Shown: positions 31,871-43,813, numbered from the stretch's first letter. The stretch is 64,000 bases of DNA from Paralithodes platypus (GCA_032716605.1 CM064551.1:47986674-48050673), one strand, 5' to 3'. A program made the numbers and translations. Notes: generated by a model not told the origin, from the sequence alone.

Positions 31871-32114
31871 CAGCCGATATAGTTAAAAAGGATAGGGCAC
31901 TTTATATAACATGATACTTAACCCCTCCAACCCGGAAGGGCTCTTGAACGCCCATAACAACCTCGGCCCGCGCAACCCGGAAGGGCTCTTGAACGCCCAT
32001 TGCTTGCGTGCGTGCTTTCGAATGCCGCGCGTACATTTTCGGTATCGTGGGACGGTAGGTGGCGCCACCAGGCGTAAACTACGCCACAGCAACAGTATCT
32101 ACCCCGACGCCATC

Positions 32115-34978
32115 ATGGACAGTACGCCAAATAGTGATTCCGCTGTGTCCGATACCGTGCTTCCTACGACGCCCTTGCTTGTTCGTCGCGCCTTACCCCG
32201 ACGCCATCGCCTAAATGTGTTATCTCCCGGAGGTATTGAGACGACATTGAGACTTTATGAGCGAGCTGATGCCAAGCATAATGTTGATGATGAAGTCAGT
32301 GACGACTCCAGTAATTATAAGTCGGGTGATTATGGCCATGAGAGTGACAAAGAAGAGCAATTCCTGGGATTTGCGAGAGAACATGACAGTGATGAGAGTG
32401 ATGAAGGTGATGTACCAGTTGTTGAGGAAGCTGGTTTACCTAAAGACAGTGAACTTGAGAGAGTGAGCGAGTGGGAGAGTTCAAGGTCACTCACCAAATT
32501 TCGCATAAGTGACACGACGCCAAGCCCTTCCCCAGGTAAATCGCCTTTCAAGCTACATTTGTATAAGCAGAAAATACTTGAGAAGGCGGCCGCGGCAGCT
32601 AGGGAACAAGCAAAACTACTTGGTGAGGATGAGGCTGTGAGTGAGGGTCAGCGTGGTGACCCTTCTCGTCCGCCATTGTCTCCCTTATCTACCCACGCCA
32701 CCCAAGATGACCCGGATGCCCCGCATTCTTCCCCACCACCCCCACCATTGCCAAGGGTTGAGGACCCCACACTTTCGGCCTATTTGCCTCCTAGGTCCCC
32801 CGACAGGAGACATACTGCTGCCGAAAAGGGGAAAGGTAGGAAATATACCAAGAAAATTAAGAAAAGTAAGAGAGTTTTGTTCGAGGCTCCCGCGGCGTCC
32901 ACCCCGGCCGGCCCCAGCCATACGTCCCCGCAACTTTCCCCACGGTCCTCCCCACCTCTCCCGCCTTCAACATGTCTTCCTGAAGAAGTCTTTGAGCTCG
33001 CATCACCAATACCTGGGCCTAGTGACAGTGAAACATTGCTTTCTGTCACTCGTCGCAGGCCAAGGAGCCCGGGACCTCGGGGGGACACAGCCTCACCTGC
33101 CACTCCTTCCCCACCTCGCCCACCCGCACGCCGCCCACGCATCACTGGTTCCCCGCCAGATTATGTGGGGGCCACTGATGATGAAAGGCACCTCTCTGAA
33201 GACTCTGGCCATGATTACATAGGTCCACCGTCAGGGCAAGATGACCACTCTGACGATGACTATATGGACATCGACGACCCTCGACCCATCCGCTTGGCCC
33301 GGCGTCGTGCTGCCCGTCGTGCTGCCCACCGCCCTGGCCGCCGCCCTCGCCGCCCTAGGGCGCGCACCTCCCGAGTTGGCCGTGGGCGTGCTGGGCCACC
33401 AGCTGGAGCTCCTCGTCAGCGTAGACAAGACCCATTCTACGTTTTTCAGTGGCAAGACGTAGTTGATGAGGATGGATACAACCCTGATGTGCCAGCTTTT
33501 GATGAGGTACTGGAGGGTTCAGGCGTTACCCCCAATTTTCCTGCAGGCCCCAATGCTCCACCACACGAACTATTTGAGGCCTTCTTTGATGAGGAGGTGG
33601 TAGGCTATGTTGTCAAAGAGACAAATAAGCAGCACCAATTCCAGGTCCACTTTTTGGGAAAGGTGACCAAGGGCCACATGAGGCAGTGGACCCCAGTGAC
33701 TCATAAAGAGTTCATGGTGTTCCTGGCACTCACCATGCTAATGCCTCATGTCAAGAAGCATAGGTTGCCTGACTATTGGATCACCAATGATCTGATATCC
33801 ACCCCTGCCTTCGGGAAATATATGTCTCGCGACCGGTACCTTGATGTCACCAACCTTGACGTCCACCTCCCAGACAAGCTGTGGAAGATTAGGACGTTGT
33901 ACGAGATGATGCGAGAACGCTTCACCTCCTACTTCAAGCCCTTCCGCAAGGTCGTCATTGACGAGTCTCTTGTGCTGTTCCGGGGAAAACTCAGCTTCCG
34001 GCAGTACATCCCCTCAAAAAGACATCGCTTTGGCATAAAATTCTTTGTGCTGTGCGACTGCCAAACTGGCTATGTCCTGGACTTCCTGGTCTACAGCGGG
34101 AAGGAAGGGGACTTGCTTGTGGACCCCCTCATTGGCTTTGGCGGAGCAGTGGTGCAAGCCATGATGGACCGCTACTTTCACAAGAATCACGTCCTCTACA
34201 CGGACAATTATTACACGTCCCCCACTCTCTCACAGTACCTGCATGAGCGCAAGACGGGGACTGTAGGCACAGTACGAGGGAAAAGGAAGGGCATGCCACC
34301 TTTCCCTCCAAAGACCAAAAAGGTGATGTGTTCAAGAAGAAGTCGGGGCCCATTCTGGCTATCCACTGGCACGACCAGCGGAAGGTCAACCTCCTGACCA
34401 CCATCCACAAGGGGGAAATGGTGGAGACTGGCAAGGTGGATCGCCGCACCCAGGCCAGGGTGACCAAGCCCGATGCTGTCCTGGACTACAACATCAACAT
34501 GAGGCTGGTGGACAAGTCCGACATGCAGATAGGCTTCATTGACTGCCTGCGTACCTCGTGCAGATGGTACAAAAAGTTCTTTCTGCATATGGTGGACATG
34601 TCAGTTCTGAATTTCTACAACATATACAAGCTTCGGAATGTGAACACACCCATGAAGTTCAATAGCCTGCGGAGGTTCCAAAAGCAGGTGTTGACGGAGC
34701 TCCTGGAGAAGTATGCTATGCCACAGAGGGCAGTGGCACATCCTGGGCCCGCCGTTATTGACCGCTTGCAGTGTGCTCAATACTTGATTAGGCACAGGCT
34801 TGGTTCCCTGCCTCAGAATGAATCAGGAAGAACACAGCAGAAGCGGTGCCATGTCTGCTACAACAGCAGGGTGAAGCCGAGGTCAGGTAAAAAGTCAACC
34901 ATGGAGTGTGTGGAGTGCAAGGTGGCACTCTGTGCTTTAGAGTGCTTCTTTGATTACCACTCCAAGCTGGAGTTCTAA
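32115..34978 (+). pseudogene. piggyBac transposase, one frameshift
   Basis: It would cut and paste the element at TTAA. The chosen start is MDSTPNSDSAVSD, the first Met after the terminal region; the frame is open further upstream but only through the terminus. The N-terminal part is long, acidic and Pro/Ser-rich; an Arg-rich stretch lies near 33290-33390. The catalytic DDD is visible: VVIDESLVLFRGK, HVLYTDNYYTS and NMRLVDKSDM. A 1-nt loss near 34325 shifts the frame (KTKK to GDVFKKKSG). The C-terminus is a Cys-rich zinc domain (CHVCYNS, CVECKVALCALECF). About 950 codons in all, longer than the usual 550-600 because of the N-terminal extension. Confidence 0.85.
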
Positions 34979-35138
34979 TAATCATACTGAAATTGCCAAA
35001 TAAAATGACAATATGTACACTATAATTATATATAGGCAAAACGTGGAAGAAAACCAATGTATTGTAATACAAGTCATGTATTATGAGAACATTGATACAA
35101 ATACAATTACACCATAATAATATGTGAAAGTGACACAT

Positions 35139-35976
35139 ATGTATTTACCTAATTGTATTTACCTAATTGTAGTTTACAGGAGTTGAGCTAAGCTCGTGTT
35201 GTCCCGTCTCTCAGTCTACTTTTTATCCAATTTTTTCTTGAAAATATGGATGTTCCTTGCCCCTACCACCTCCTCCTCCAGCCCATTCCATTTGTCAATA
35301 CATCTATAGGGGAAGCTAAACTTCCTGATATCGTTCTTGCAGGTAGGTCTTTTTACTTTGTAGCTGTGGCCTCTAGTTATTCCTGTATCCATAATTAATA
35401 TATCCTCCCTATCCAGCCTCTCAGCCCCCGGTACATTTGTACATCATTATCATGTCTCCCTCTCTCCTCTCTTTTAGACTCGGTAGATTTAATTTGTCTA
35501 GCCTCCCTTCATATGGCAGTTCTCTGAGACTTGGAACCAATCTAGTGACTGCTCTCTGGATTCTTTCTAACTTGTGAATATGCTTCTTTAGATGCGGGGA
35601 CCACACCACTGCTGCATACTCCAATCTTGGTCTAATCATACTCTTCATAATTTTCGCTACCATGGTCTCATCCAAATAGTTCAGAGCAACTTTCATATTC
35701 CCGGCCATTGCATACATTCCGCTAAAGAGCTTGTTAATATGTTTCTCTGGCGACAAATTATCTTGTATAATCAACCCTAAATCTTTTTCTTTTTCGGCCT
35801 TGCTAATTTTATTATCTCCCATCCTGTACTCCCAATTTGGTCTATTCACACTTCTTCCCATATTTAACACATGACATTTACTTATATTAAATTTCATTTT
35901 CCACTTGGTGCTCCATTCGTATATTTTATCTAAATCCCCTTGCAGCTCCTCACAACTACTTTTATTTGTTATTTGT
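35139..35976 (-). pseudogene. LINE C-family fragment inside the piggyBac
   Basis: This is the RT end and C-terminal domain of the same LINE family as LINE C (22533/39088), nearly identical over its length. It starts at QITNKSSCEEL, just after the RT active site, and carries YRMGDNKISKAEKEKDLG and RPRLEYAAVVWSPHLKK. A small indel near 35430 creates an early stop (YKCTGG). The tail has AATTAGGTAAATAC twice. It is strongly 5' truncated and recent. Confidence 0.8.
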
Positions 35977-36016
35977 ATATACCAAGTGACATTCATATGA
36001 TTAGAACCTATAGAAA

Positions 36017-37262
36017 TATATCTATCTATCTATTGCCTGACGCCGTGATCCCCGAAGGGGTGGCCACGAACGAACCGCCCCCATGCACCTCTGTCCCCAG
36101 TCAGTCGACGCCCCTCCCCCCAACCAGCACCGCCTTCGTTCATGTACTTCCTCACTCCATCCTTCCACCTCATATTCGGTCTACCTCTCCCCCTCTGTCC
36201 CTCCACCTCGCTCTCGTACACCCTCTTAGTCATTCTCTCGCTTTCCATACGTTCCATATGGCCAAACCATCTCAAGTGTTGTCCTTTTCACACTTTCCAG
36301 CACATCTACCTCCACACCACACCTCCTTCTTACTTCCTCATTAGTCTGTCTATCCCTCCATGTAACTCCGCACCCGCTCCTTAAGTAATTCATTTCCACT
36401 GCTCTCACTTTGGTCTGAGTCTCTCAACCAACGTCCATGCTTCGCTTCCGTAAGTCAGTGTCGGGATTACCACACTGTCATGCAAGGACTTCTTCACTTC
36501 CATACTGACCACCCTATTTCTTGTTACTGCTTTTAGCGTTCCTACAACCCTCTTCCCTGTTGTACCCTCTCCCGCACCTCTTATCCATAGTCCCATCTTT
36601 ACTCAACACACTGCCCAGATACTTAAAAGAGTTGACGAACTCCATAGCCTGACCGTTCAGCTTCACCTCACACTCTGTGACTTCACCCCTTTCGAAGACC
36701 ATAACCTTGCTCTTCCCCGTATTTACCTTCAAATTCCGTTTTTCGCACTGTTCCAAACTCATTTACCAGACCCTGCAACTCCCATTCATTATCACTCATC
36801 AGAACTGTATCATCCGCAAACAGCAGTATAGGTAGCTTCCACTCAATTCCCTCCCTTTTCAGCGATACACCAACATCCACTGCTCTTGATAGTATTTCTT
36901 TCATAACTCCATCCATATATACAGTAAACAACCACGGGGACATCACACACCCCTGTTTCAAACCAACATTCAGGTCAAAGAACTCGCTCTGCTCACTCTC
37001 CACACGTACTGCCGCCTTTGCACCCTCATACATGCTCTTCACTGCTTTCAGCAACTTGCCCTCTACTCCGTATATTCTAAGTACTTTCCACAAACCTTCT
37101 CTATCCACTCTGTCATAGGCCTTCTCCAAGTCCATAAAGGCAACATACACCTTTTGTTTCTTCTCCAGATACTCCACAACACAATTCAGGGTAAAAATCT
37201 GATCTACACATCCTCTTCCCTTCCTAAAACCTCCCTGCTCGTCGCCTATCCATTTCTCCGTA
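36017..37262 (-). pseudogene. RTE-like LINE fragment inside the piggyBac
   Basis: RT motif A is YVAFMDLEKAYDRVDREG, then LKQGCVMSPWLFTVYMDG and ILLFADDTVLM (FADD active site). The C-terminal domain has FKYLGSVLSKDGTMD, VVIPTLTYGSEAWTL and RWFGHMERMESERMTKR. It is spread over at least four frames, so it is dead. It ends in a TATC-type repeat at 36017-36037, the LINE tail on this strand. It is related to the plus-strand LINE at 45370-47196. The 5' part is missing. Confidence 0.75.
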
Positions 37263-37344
37263 TAATCAGTGTATAATCAAATATATAAATCAGTGAAAAA
37301 AGACACAATAAATTGTATATAAAACGTTTACAAATCATATAACT

Positions 37345-38045
37345 AAGTGAAAGTGACACAAGACCTAATATTTGATGGCCAAAGTATAATAAATACCTGT
37401 GATAACGAATAATCAGTGCCTAATACAACAATAACCTACCTCAATTACTAATAAAATGTACGGTATCGAGTGAAAATGAGCATTATCAGTGACAGTGACA
37501 CTCTCTAAAGCATATTTGTCAAAGTGAAAGTGACACAAGACCTAATATTTGATGGCCAAAGTATAAAAACACCTGTGATAACGAATAATCAGTGCCTAAT
37601 ACAACAATAACCTACCTCAATTACTAATAAAATGTACGGTATCGAGTGAAAATGAGCATTATCAGTGACAGTGACACTCTCTAAAGCATATTTGTCAAAG
37701 TGAAAGTCACACAAGACCTAATATTTGATGGCCAAAGTATAATAAACACCTGTGATAACGAATAATCAGTGCCTAATACAACAATAACCTACCTCAATTA
37801 CTAATAAAATGTACGGTATCGAGTGAAAATGAGCATTATCAGTGACAGTGACACTCTCTAAAGCATATTTGTCAAAGTGAAAGTGACACAAGACCTAATA
37901 TATGATGGCCAAAGTATAATAAACACCTGTGATAACGAATAATCAGTGCCTAATACAACAATAAGCTACCTCAATTACTAATAAAATGTACGGTATCGAG
38001 TGAAAATTAGCAATATCAGTGACAGTGATACCCTAATAAACATAT
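37345..38045. repeat. Four tandem copies of a 177-bp AT-rich unit
   Basis: Units begin GTGAAAGTGACACAAGACCT at about 37346, 37524, 37703 and 37877. Each includes AATGTACGGTATCGAGTGAA and ATCAGTGACAGTGACAC. Units are almost identical, the last being the most different. GTGAAAGTGACACA also occurs at about 35125, just before the LINE insertion, so the array belongs to the piggyBac interior. Confidence 0.9.
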
Positions 38046-38794
38046 TTTATATAATTGGCCTCAAAATAACTAGAAAATATCAAATAAACATCACATTCTC
38101 AATATCAAACACTAAAATCGTCTAAGGGAGATAAATACTTTGGCGCGACGAGCGGCTAGGTGCGTCGTAGCCATGGCCGGGGCGACGCGTCCGAACGCGG
38201 GAAGAATTTGCCGCCGAAAAGCACTCGTCTTCCCGCGCTCACCATTATGCAACCAGAGGGGCTAGAGACCTCTACTCAACGCCATTCGACAGAGGAAGGT
38301 TTGTGGAACATTATTCTTTTTTATTCACAACATTACATGACATATTCATTGACTTACAGAGTAGTTAACATAGCCCAAAGATCGTCAAAACACCCGGTAC
38401 CGGAGCACAGTCGTAAGCTATAGCCCCCGGGGCTGGAGGGTTAAGGGAAAACTGACGAATTACACTTTAAAAACAAATTTACAGAACACTAAGACACTGC
38501 AGCTATAGAGCCGAGGTTCGTATGATACGAACAAACGAGATAAAACATAATAGTTAGCGGCTCTGTGGAAAGTGGCTTCTTGAATGGCACGTTCGTAGGC
38601 CAGCCAGACGAAAGATCTTACTTCACAGGCTTACAAGTGAAAATTAGTCCATATACATACTTTCTTAGACGCATATACTATTACAACTGCACAAAAACTC
38701 ACTATGGACAAAGATTTCGCGTCGAAGAGGGGCTATATAAACACTGTGGTGGAGATAAGAAAACTTCGTCTGCCTCCTATGGCCTACGGACGAG

Positions 38795-39086
38795 AGAGGC
38801 CAGTTCAAGGCCAACTGGGATTTCAAGGCATGCTCATGGGAACAGAGGAAGATCTGAATGAGCAAGTGGCGCGGCGTTTGAACTGTACTATCCCTTTTTC
38901 TTTTATTTTTCACTTTTCAGTGGCTCCGTCTCAATGACGTACCTTAGGAATGATTAAGGGGTACCCCCTAAGAAGATATTGGTTCTCGACCGTAGTGATC
39001 AGGATTAACCCGGGCTCAGAGGAGCCCGGAACGAGGCCATATTACCATAGGCTCTTACGTCATTGACGTAAGGAGCCACCAATAAA
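38795..39086. repeat. DIRS right inverted terminal repeat
   Basis: The 292-bp repeat is the inverse of 23424-23715 with only scattered differences (for example GCG for GCA near 38875). It ends GGAGCCACCAATAAA against the LINE. On the coding strand it is upstream of gag, so it should contain the promoter. Confidence 0.92.
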
Positions 39087-39087
39087 T

Positions 39088-41131
39088 ATAGTAGATTCCT
39101 CGAAATTTATAGAGTAGGAACCAATCTGTTTGTCCCAAGATATAAAACTGGAAATTTTACTAAGCAGAAAGATTGGTTTAATTTGAAATGCAAAAGAGCT
39201 TTGGGTAGGCGTGATGCAGCTTGGGCTAGATTAAGAAGAAGGAACACTGAGAGTAATCGGAATAAATATAAACAGGAGAGGAATAGATATGTTAACATAA
39301 TTAGGCAAGTTAAAATGAACTATGAGAAGAACATAGTAAATAAATGTGAAAGTGACCCTAGATTATTTTATAAATATATAAACAGTAAGTTGAAGGTAAA
39401 GAAACAAATTACTAAATTAAGAGTTGATGCTAGGACGTATGAAAATGTATCGGACATGTGCGAGGTAATGAATAACAAATTGGCGTCAGTTTTTACTAGA
39501 GAGGAAGGTTTTGACGAACCACAGGCGGGAGTACTGGAGAGTGGTCTTAGTAAGATTGAAATAACTAGAGATGAGCTGTTATCTGCGATGAGAGGACTTG
39601 AAGTAAGGAAAGCTATGGGACCGGATGAAGTGTCTGCCTGGGTTTTAAAGGAGTGTGCAGAGCAATTAGTGGAGCCAGTGAGGGACATAATTCAAGCTTC
39701 CTTAGATAAAGGACAGGTTCCTGTTGAATGGAAAAGAGCTAATATCATCCCGATATACAAGAATGGAAACCCTGAGGACCCTCTAAACTATAGACCAGTT
39801 TCACTTACTAGTATTGTATGCAAGGTTTGTGAAAAGCTAATTAGGAAGAGATGGATGAAAATGTTGGAGAGAAAGAAGATAATAACCCCAAAGCAATTTG
39901 GAGAGAAGGGACATCTTGTGTTACCAGTTTGCTATGTTATTACAGTAGGGTGATAGATGTACTCCAAGAAAGAGGCGGATGGGTGGACTGCGTCTACTTA
40001 GACCTTTCCAAAGCATTCGATAAGGTACCACATAAGAGATTGTTATCTAAGCTTGAGACGCTAGGATGTGTCAGGGGGAGTTTGCTGAAATGGATGGAGA
40101 GCTATTTAACAGATAGGGAAATGAGGACCAACATTAGAGGAACTTACTCATCGTGGCGGAAAGTTGAGAGTGGTGTGCCGCAGGGATCTGTGTTGGCACC
40201 TCTCATGTTCCTTATGTACGTGAATGACCTGCCGATAGGCATAAACTCCTACATGTCAATGTTTGCAGATGACGTAAAAATTATGAGACAAATAACAAAT
40301 AAAAGTAGTTGTGAGGAGCTGCAAGGGGATTTAGATAAAATATACGAATGGAGCACCAAGTGGAAAATGAAATTTAATATAAGTAAATGCCATGTGTTAA
40401 ATATGGGAAGAAGTGTGAATAGACCAAATTGGGAGTACAGGATGGGAGATAATATAATTAGCAAGGCCGAAAAAGAAAAGGATTTAGGGTTGATTATACA
40501 AGATAATTTGTCGCCAGAGAAACATATTAACAAGCTCTTTAGCGGAATGTATGCAATGGCCGGGAATATGAAAGTTGCTCTGAACTACTTGGATGAGACC
40601 ATGGTAGCGAAAATTATGAAGAGTATGATTAGACCAAGATTGGAGTATGCAGCAGTGGTGTGGTCCCCGCATCTAAAGAAGCATATTCACAAGTTAGAAA
40701 GAATCCAGAGAGCAGTTACTAGATTGGTTCCAAGTCTCAGAGAACTGCCATATGAAGGGAGGCTAGACAAATTAAATCTACCGAGTCTAAAAGAGAGGAG
40801 CGAGAGGGGAGACATGATAATGATGTACAAATGCACCCGGTGGCTGGAGAGGCTGGATAGGGAGGATATATTAATTATGGATACAGGAATAACTAGAGGC
40901 CACAGCTACAAAGTAAAAAGACCTACCTGCAAGAACGATATCAGGAAGTTTAGCTTCCCCTATAGATGTATTGACAAATGGAATGGGCTGGAGGAGGAGG
41001 TGTTAAGGGCAAGGAATATCCATATTTTCAAGAAAAAATTGGATAAAAAGTAGACTGAGAGACGGGACAACACGAGCTTAGCTCAACTCCTGTAAACTAC
41101 AATTAGGTAAATTAGGTAAATAGGTAAATAC
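39088..41131 (+). pseudogene. LINE C, reverse transcriptase and C-terminus (right of the DIRS)
   Basis: It continues the endonuclease half at 22533. The linker has DWFNLKCKRALGRRDAAW; the RT has VEWKRANIIPIYKNGN, LNYRPVSLTSIVCK, motif A DCVYLDLSKAFDKVPHKR, SGVPQGSVLAPLMF and MSMFADDVKIM (active site). The C-terminal domain ends FKKKLDKK at 41053. A 4-nt deletion near 39901 (KQFG then REGTSC in another frame) disables it. The 3' tail has AATTAGGTAAATTAGGTAAA at about 41101. About 97 percent of the domain looks conserved by eye against the 35139 copy, which is an estimate and not a computed value. Confidence 0.82.
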
Positions 41132-41202
41132 AGACGGAGTCCGTTAAATCCGAAATCCGTTGTATCGAGGTCCGTTAAACCGAGGGTCGAGTGTATATAC
41201 AT
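41132..41202. mobile_element. pogo-like terminus remnant
   Basis: TACAGACGGAGTCCGTTAAA followed by TCCG and TCGAGG repeats resembles pogo ends. No partner end was found. It lies between the LINE C tail and the next transposon. Confidence 0.35.
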
Positions 41203-42006
41203 TACACTCATTCGGGGTGACTTCGGACCTATTTGACCTAATTTTAAGCCTAACTCAATAGGTAAAGCCTTAATAATGCAATCTTTTGCATCTATGTATA
41301 GCTTAGAAACATAGAATAATCGTGTGTACAGTGGGAAAAAATATAGGCCTTTGGCTTAATTATAACAAATATTTATAATGGTGTCCGAAGTCATCATCGA
41401 TATGAGGTGACTTCGGACTGGGGTAAGGTGACTTCGGACATTAATGGTTTTCCCCTTTAAATCTGAGTGTGTGTATTGAACGACGGCTTCGGACTATGCA
41501 GAGGCGACTTCGGACACAAGACGGAGTTTTAAAAAAAAAATACAAACTGAAATGCTTACATTTGTAGCCCTTAGAGGAGCATATACATTAGATTCCAAGT
41601 TTCTGTGCATTTTAGCACCTTCATAAAAATTGTTATGTATTCTCAATAACAAAGCAATTATATTATTATCACTAATGCATTCAGGTACACCGTATGTATA
41701 GGCACTTTTCTAATACAAAAAAAAAACAATTAATTCATTCAAATTACACATAATGACTCCTTGAAAACGTATTTCACACTTGTGACCAAACTTCTAAAAA
41801 AATAATACTGATATCATTAAAGCTTAGCAATAATATCTTAATGACTGCATATTAAAGGAATACTAATGGCACACAGCCGACTAGATGCCATCTTGGCTAA
41901 TTAATGGCCCGAAATACTAATTAACCCTTTCAGGGTATATACCTTAAACTAATCATAATATGAAATAAAAAGGACTTTACAAAAAATATAACTTTGTATC
42001 ACATTA

Positions 42007-42375
42007 TTGCCTCTTTCCTTATTCATCCCCCCCTCTCACTTGGCCCCGCCCTCTACCACCTCTCTCTCTCGATATCGATCTCTCTCCCACCCTTCTCCTG
42101 GCCCCACCCTTCTCCTGGCCCCGCCCTCTCCCACCCTTCTCTTGGCCCCACCCTCCCCTGGCCCCGCCCTCTACCACCTCTCTCGGCCCCACCCTCTCCT
42201 GGCCCCGCCCTCTACCACCTCTCTCTCTCTCTCGCTTTCTCTCCCACCCTTCTCTTGGCCCCACCCTCTCTCGCTTTCTCTCCCACCTCTCTCTCTCACT
42301 TTCTCTCCCTGCTCGCTCGCTTTCTCTCTCCTCTCTATAGCTCTTCAACCCTCTCTATTTCTCTCTCTCTCTATT
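42007..42375. repeat. CT-rich minisatellite
   Basis: Variants of GGCCCCGCCCTCTACCACC and CTCTCTCTCTCCCACCC alternate. It lies between the transposase end and the left part of the element. The translated Arg/Glu-rich frames are artefacts. Confidence 0.8.
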
Positions 42376-43813
42376 ATTTTGGCCATTTATTTACATCAAC
42401 ACTGAACAGCATTCTGCACTTCTTGTCTAGTATTGGTTCTGGCAGGATTTGTACTATGTCACCCTTGTCTATATCACTGTAATCATCAATAACTGGGTTA
42501 ATGAAGACGTTACTTGTGCCCTTCACATGCTTTAGGAAACGAACATGTATTTCTGGTAGGACCTTTACTATGACTGCAATATAATGTCGATGTTTCTTCT
42601 TACCATCAAACGGAACTTTAACAATAACCCATGTAGAAGGGGATACATCACCAATGTTCGACTGTAGAGATTCTTCTTCATTACCGGTATTTTCAGCCTG
42701 GCTTACCGGTACGGATATATCATCTACTTCCTGTTCCTGGCTGTCCAAAGGCGAGTCATTTGTGCTGGGGATTTCCCGACCAGTGTCTGTAAATTTGTTG
42801 CTACAGTTACATTTACTTTATCCAGGAGCTCAGTTAGCAATGATGGAAAAATGTCTTTGGGCAGGGAAGCACGCAGCCTGCCACTTGTACTCATCTTATA
42901 ATCTTCCAACACCTGCCGCCAATAGATTTTCAATGGTCTGAACACTGCTACATCTAGGGGTTGTGTGAGGTGCGTCGAGTTTGGTGGCAGCAGTACAAAG
43001 GCTATATCATTATCCTCACAGGCCTTTATTACAGTTGGTGTGAGATGACTGGCAAGGTTATCGCCAATCATAACTACTCTTCCAGCTCTTTGTTCAGCAT
43101 ATGGCAGGATGATTTTGTTGAACCAATCTTCAAAGCAGGCAAACTCGAACCATCCACTTTGTGACCGGTTGTATCTAGTCCCTGGTGGCCCCCCTTCTGT
43201 CCATGTGTCGTATAGATGTAAGGCCTTATATACCACATATGGTGGTAGTAAGTGCCCCGACGCTGTGCCTGAAAACATGATGGAGATAGAGGATTTTGTG
43301 GTGTTCATAATCCTCTCGGATATTTTGTTCCTCTCTTCACTAGCACTTTCTTTTTTCCCGGGTCATCGGTGAGGTTTGTTTCATCATAGTTTATGATATT
43401 TTCAGGAGGAACCCTTCCAATGTTATTTTCAAATTATCATAATACTCTCTCAGGGTCTCTTCGGAAACTTCTGCCCTCACTCGCTTGATGTTTTCTGAGA
43501 GACGTCTTGTGAGTTTATCTTTATGTCGTTTCAGAAATGATTGACCCCATTCTTTACCTGGTACATTGTTTTTAAATTTGTTTACTTTTACACCCCGCTT
43601 GTCTAGGTAAGATTTAACAAGCATATGTAGGTCTAGAGTATCTATTGGAAATCCCCACTGACCCAAAGTAACCACTCTATCACACAGTTGTTGTTCCTCC
43701 TCTGCTGACAATACTGTCTGTCCACCAGCAGGTTTACTATGTTTCCCTTTTATATAGTCATGTAAGGTGCTCTTACTTAACTTCCACTTTTTAGCAGCCT
43801 CACGTACACTCAT
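42374..43813 (-). pseudogene. pogo/Jerky-type transposase (HTH plus DDE), frameshifted
   Basis: It would bind the ends and cut the element out. The first frame (MSVREAAKKWKLSKSTLHDYI, 43813) is a psq-type helix-turn-helix followed by a CENP-B-like DNA-binding region (FLKRHKDKLTRR). A shift near 43405 leads to NYDETNLTDDPG with the first catalytic Asp. A shift near 43318 leads to MNTTKSSISIMFSGTASG, VVMIGDNLASH (second Asp) and PPNSTHLTQPLDVAVF (third Asp). A further shift near 42740 gives the tail (WVIVKVPFDGKKKHRHYIAV). The catalytic triad is present but at least three frameshifts make it inactive. Confidence 0.8.

Larger units (their letters stand above)
29911..31917. other. DIRS 5' leader, no gene
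   Basis: This lies between the gag start and the inserted piggyBac. No coding frame is credible. It holds a diverged tandem array at about 30700-31370 and a clean 120-bp duplication at 31631-31870. The leader continues beyond the piggyBac at 38445-38794. Confidence 0.6.
31918..38444 (+). mobile_element. piggyBac DNA transposon with transposase, nested in the DIRS leader
   Basis: TTAA lies at 31918-31921 and 38441-38444. The ends are TTAACCCCTCCAACCCGG on the left and TTAACCCTCCAGCCCCGGG as the reverse complement of the right. The left end has two subterminal copies of AACCCGGAAGGGCTCTTGAA (about 31929 and 31976). The transposase gene fills 32115-34978. LINE fragments (35139-35976, 36017-37262) and a 177-bp tandem array (37345-38045) occupy the right half. 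Flanking DIRS sequence is otherwise unbroken. With its one frameshift, the copy is recently dead. Confidence 0.88.
23381..39087 (-). mobile_element. DIRS retrotransposon with complete termini, inserted in LINE C
   Basis: The element is 15.7 kb including a 6.5-kb piggyBac; about 9.2 kb without it. On the minus strand the order is right inverted repeat (39086-38795), leader (38794-29911, interrupted), gag-like frames, RT/RNase H, tyrosine recombinase, internal complementary region, and left inverted repeat plus a 43-bp extension. There is no target duplication; TAAAT occurs at both junctions (23376-23380, 39083-39087). These are the defining traits of DIRS1-type elements, which integrate a circular DNA through a tyrosine recombinase. 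The host LINE is otherwise continuous across the insertion. Confidence 0.92.

Noticed and set aside
31911..32114. N-terminal extension of the piggyBac transposase from 31911
   Set aside because: The frame is open, but it starts before the TTAA and runs through the terminal repeats; the first plausible Met is at 32115.
37345..38045. CRISPR-like array
   Set aside because: The repeats are 177-bp contiguous units without spacers in a eukaryotic transposon.
41929..41960. TTAACCCTTTCAGGG as a piggyBac end
   Set aside because: No matching inverted end with TTAA was found nearby.
42019..42348. Arg/Glu-rich minus-strand protein
   Set aside because: It is the translation of a CT-rich minisatellite.
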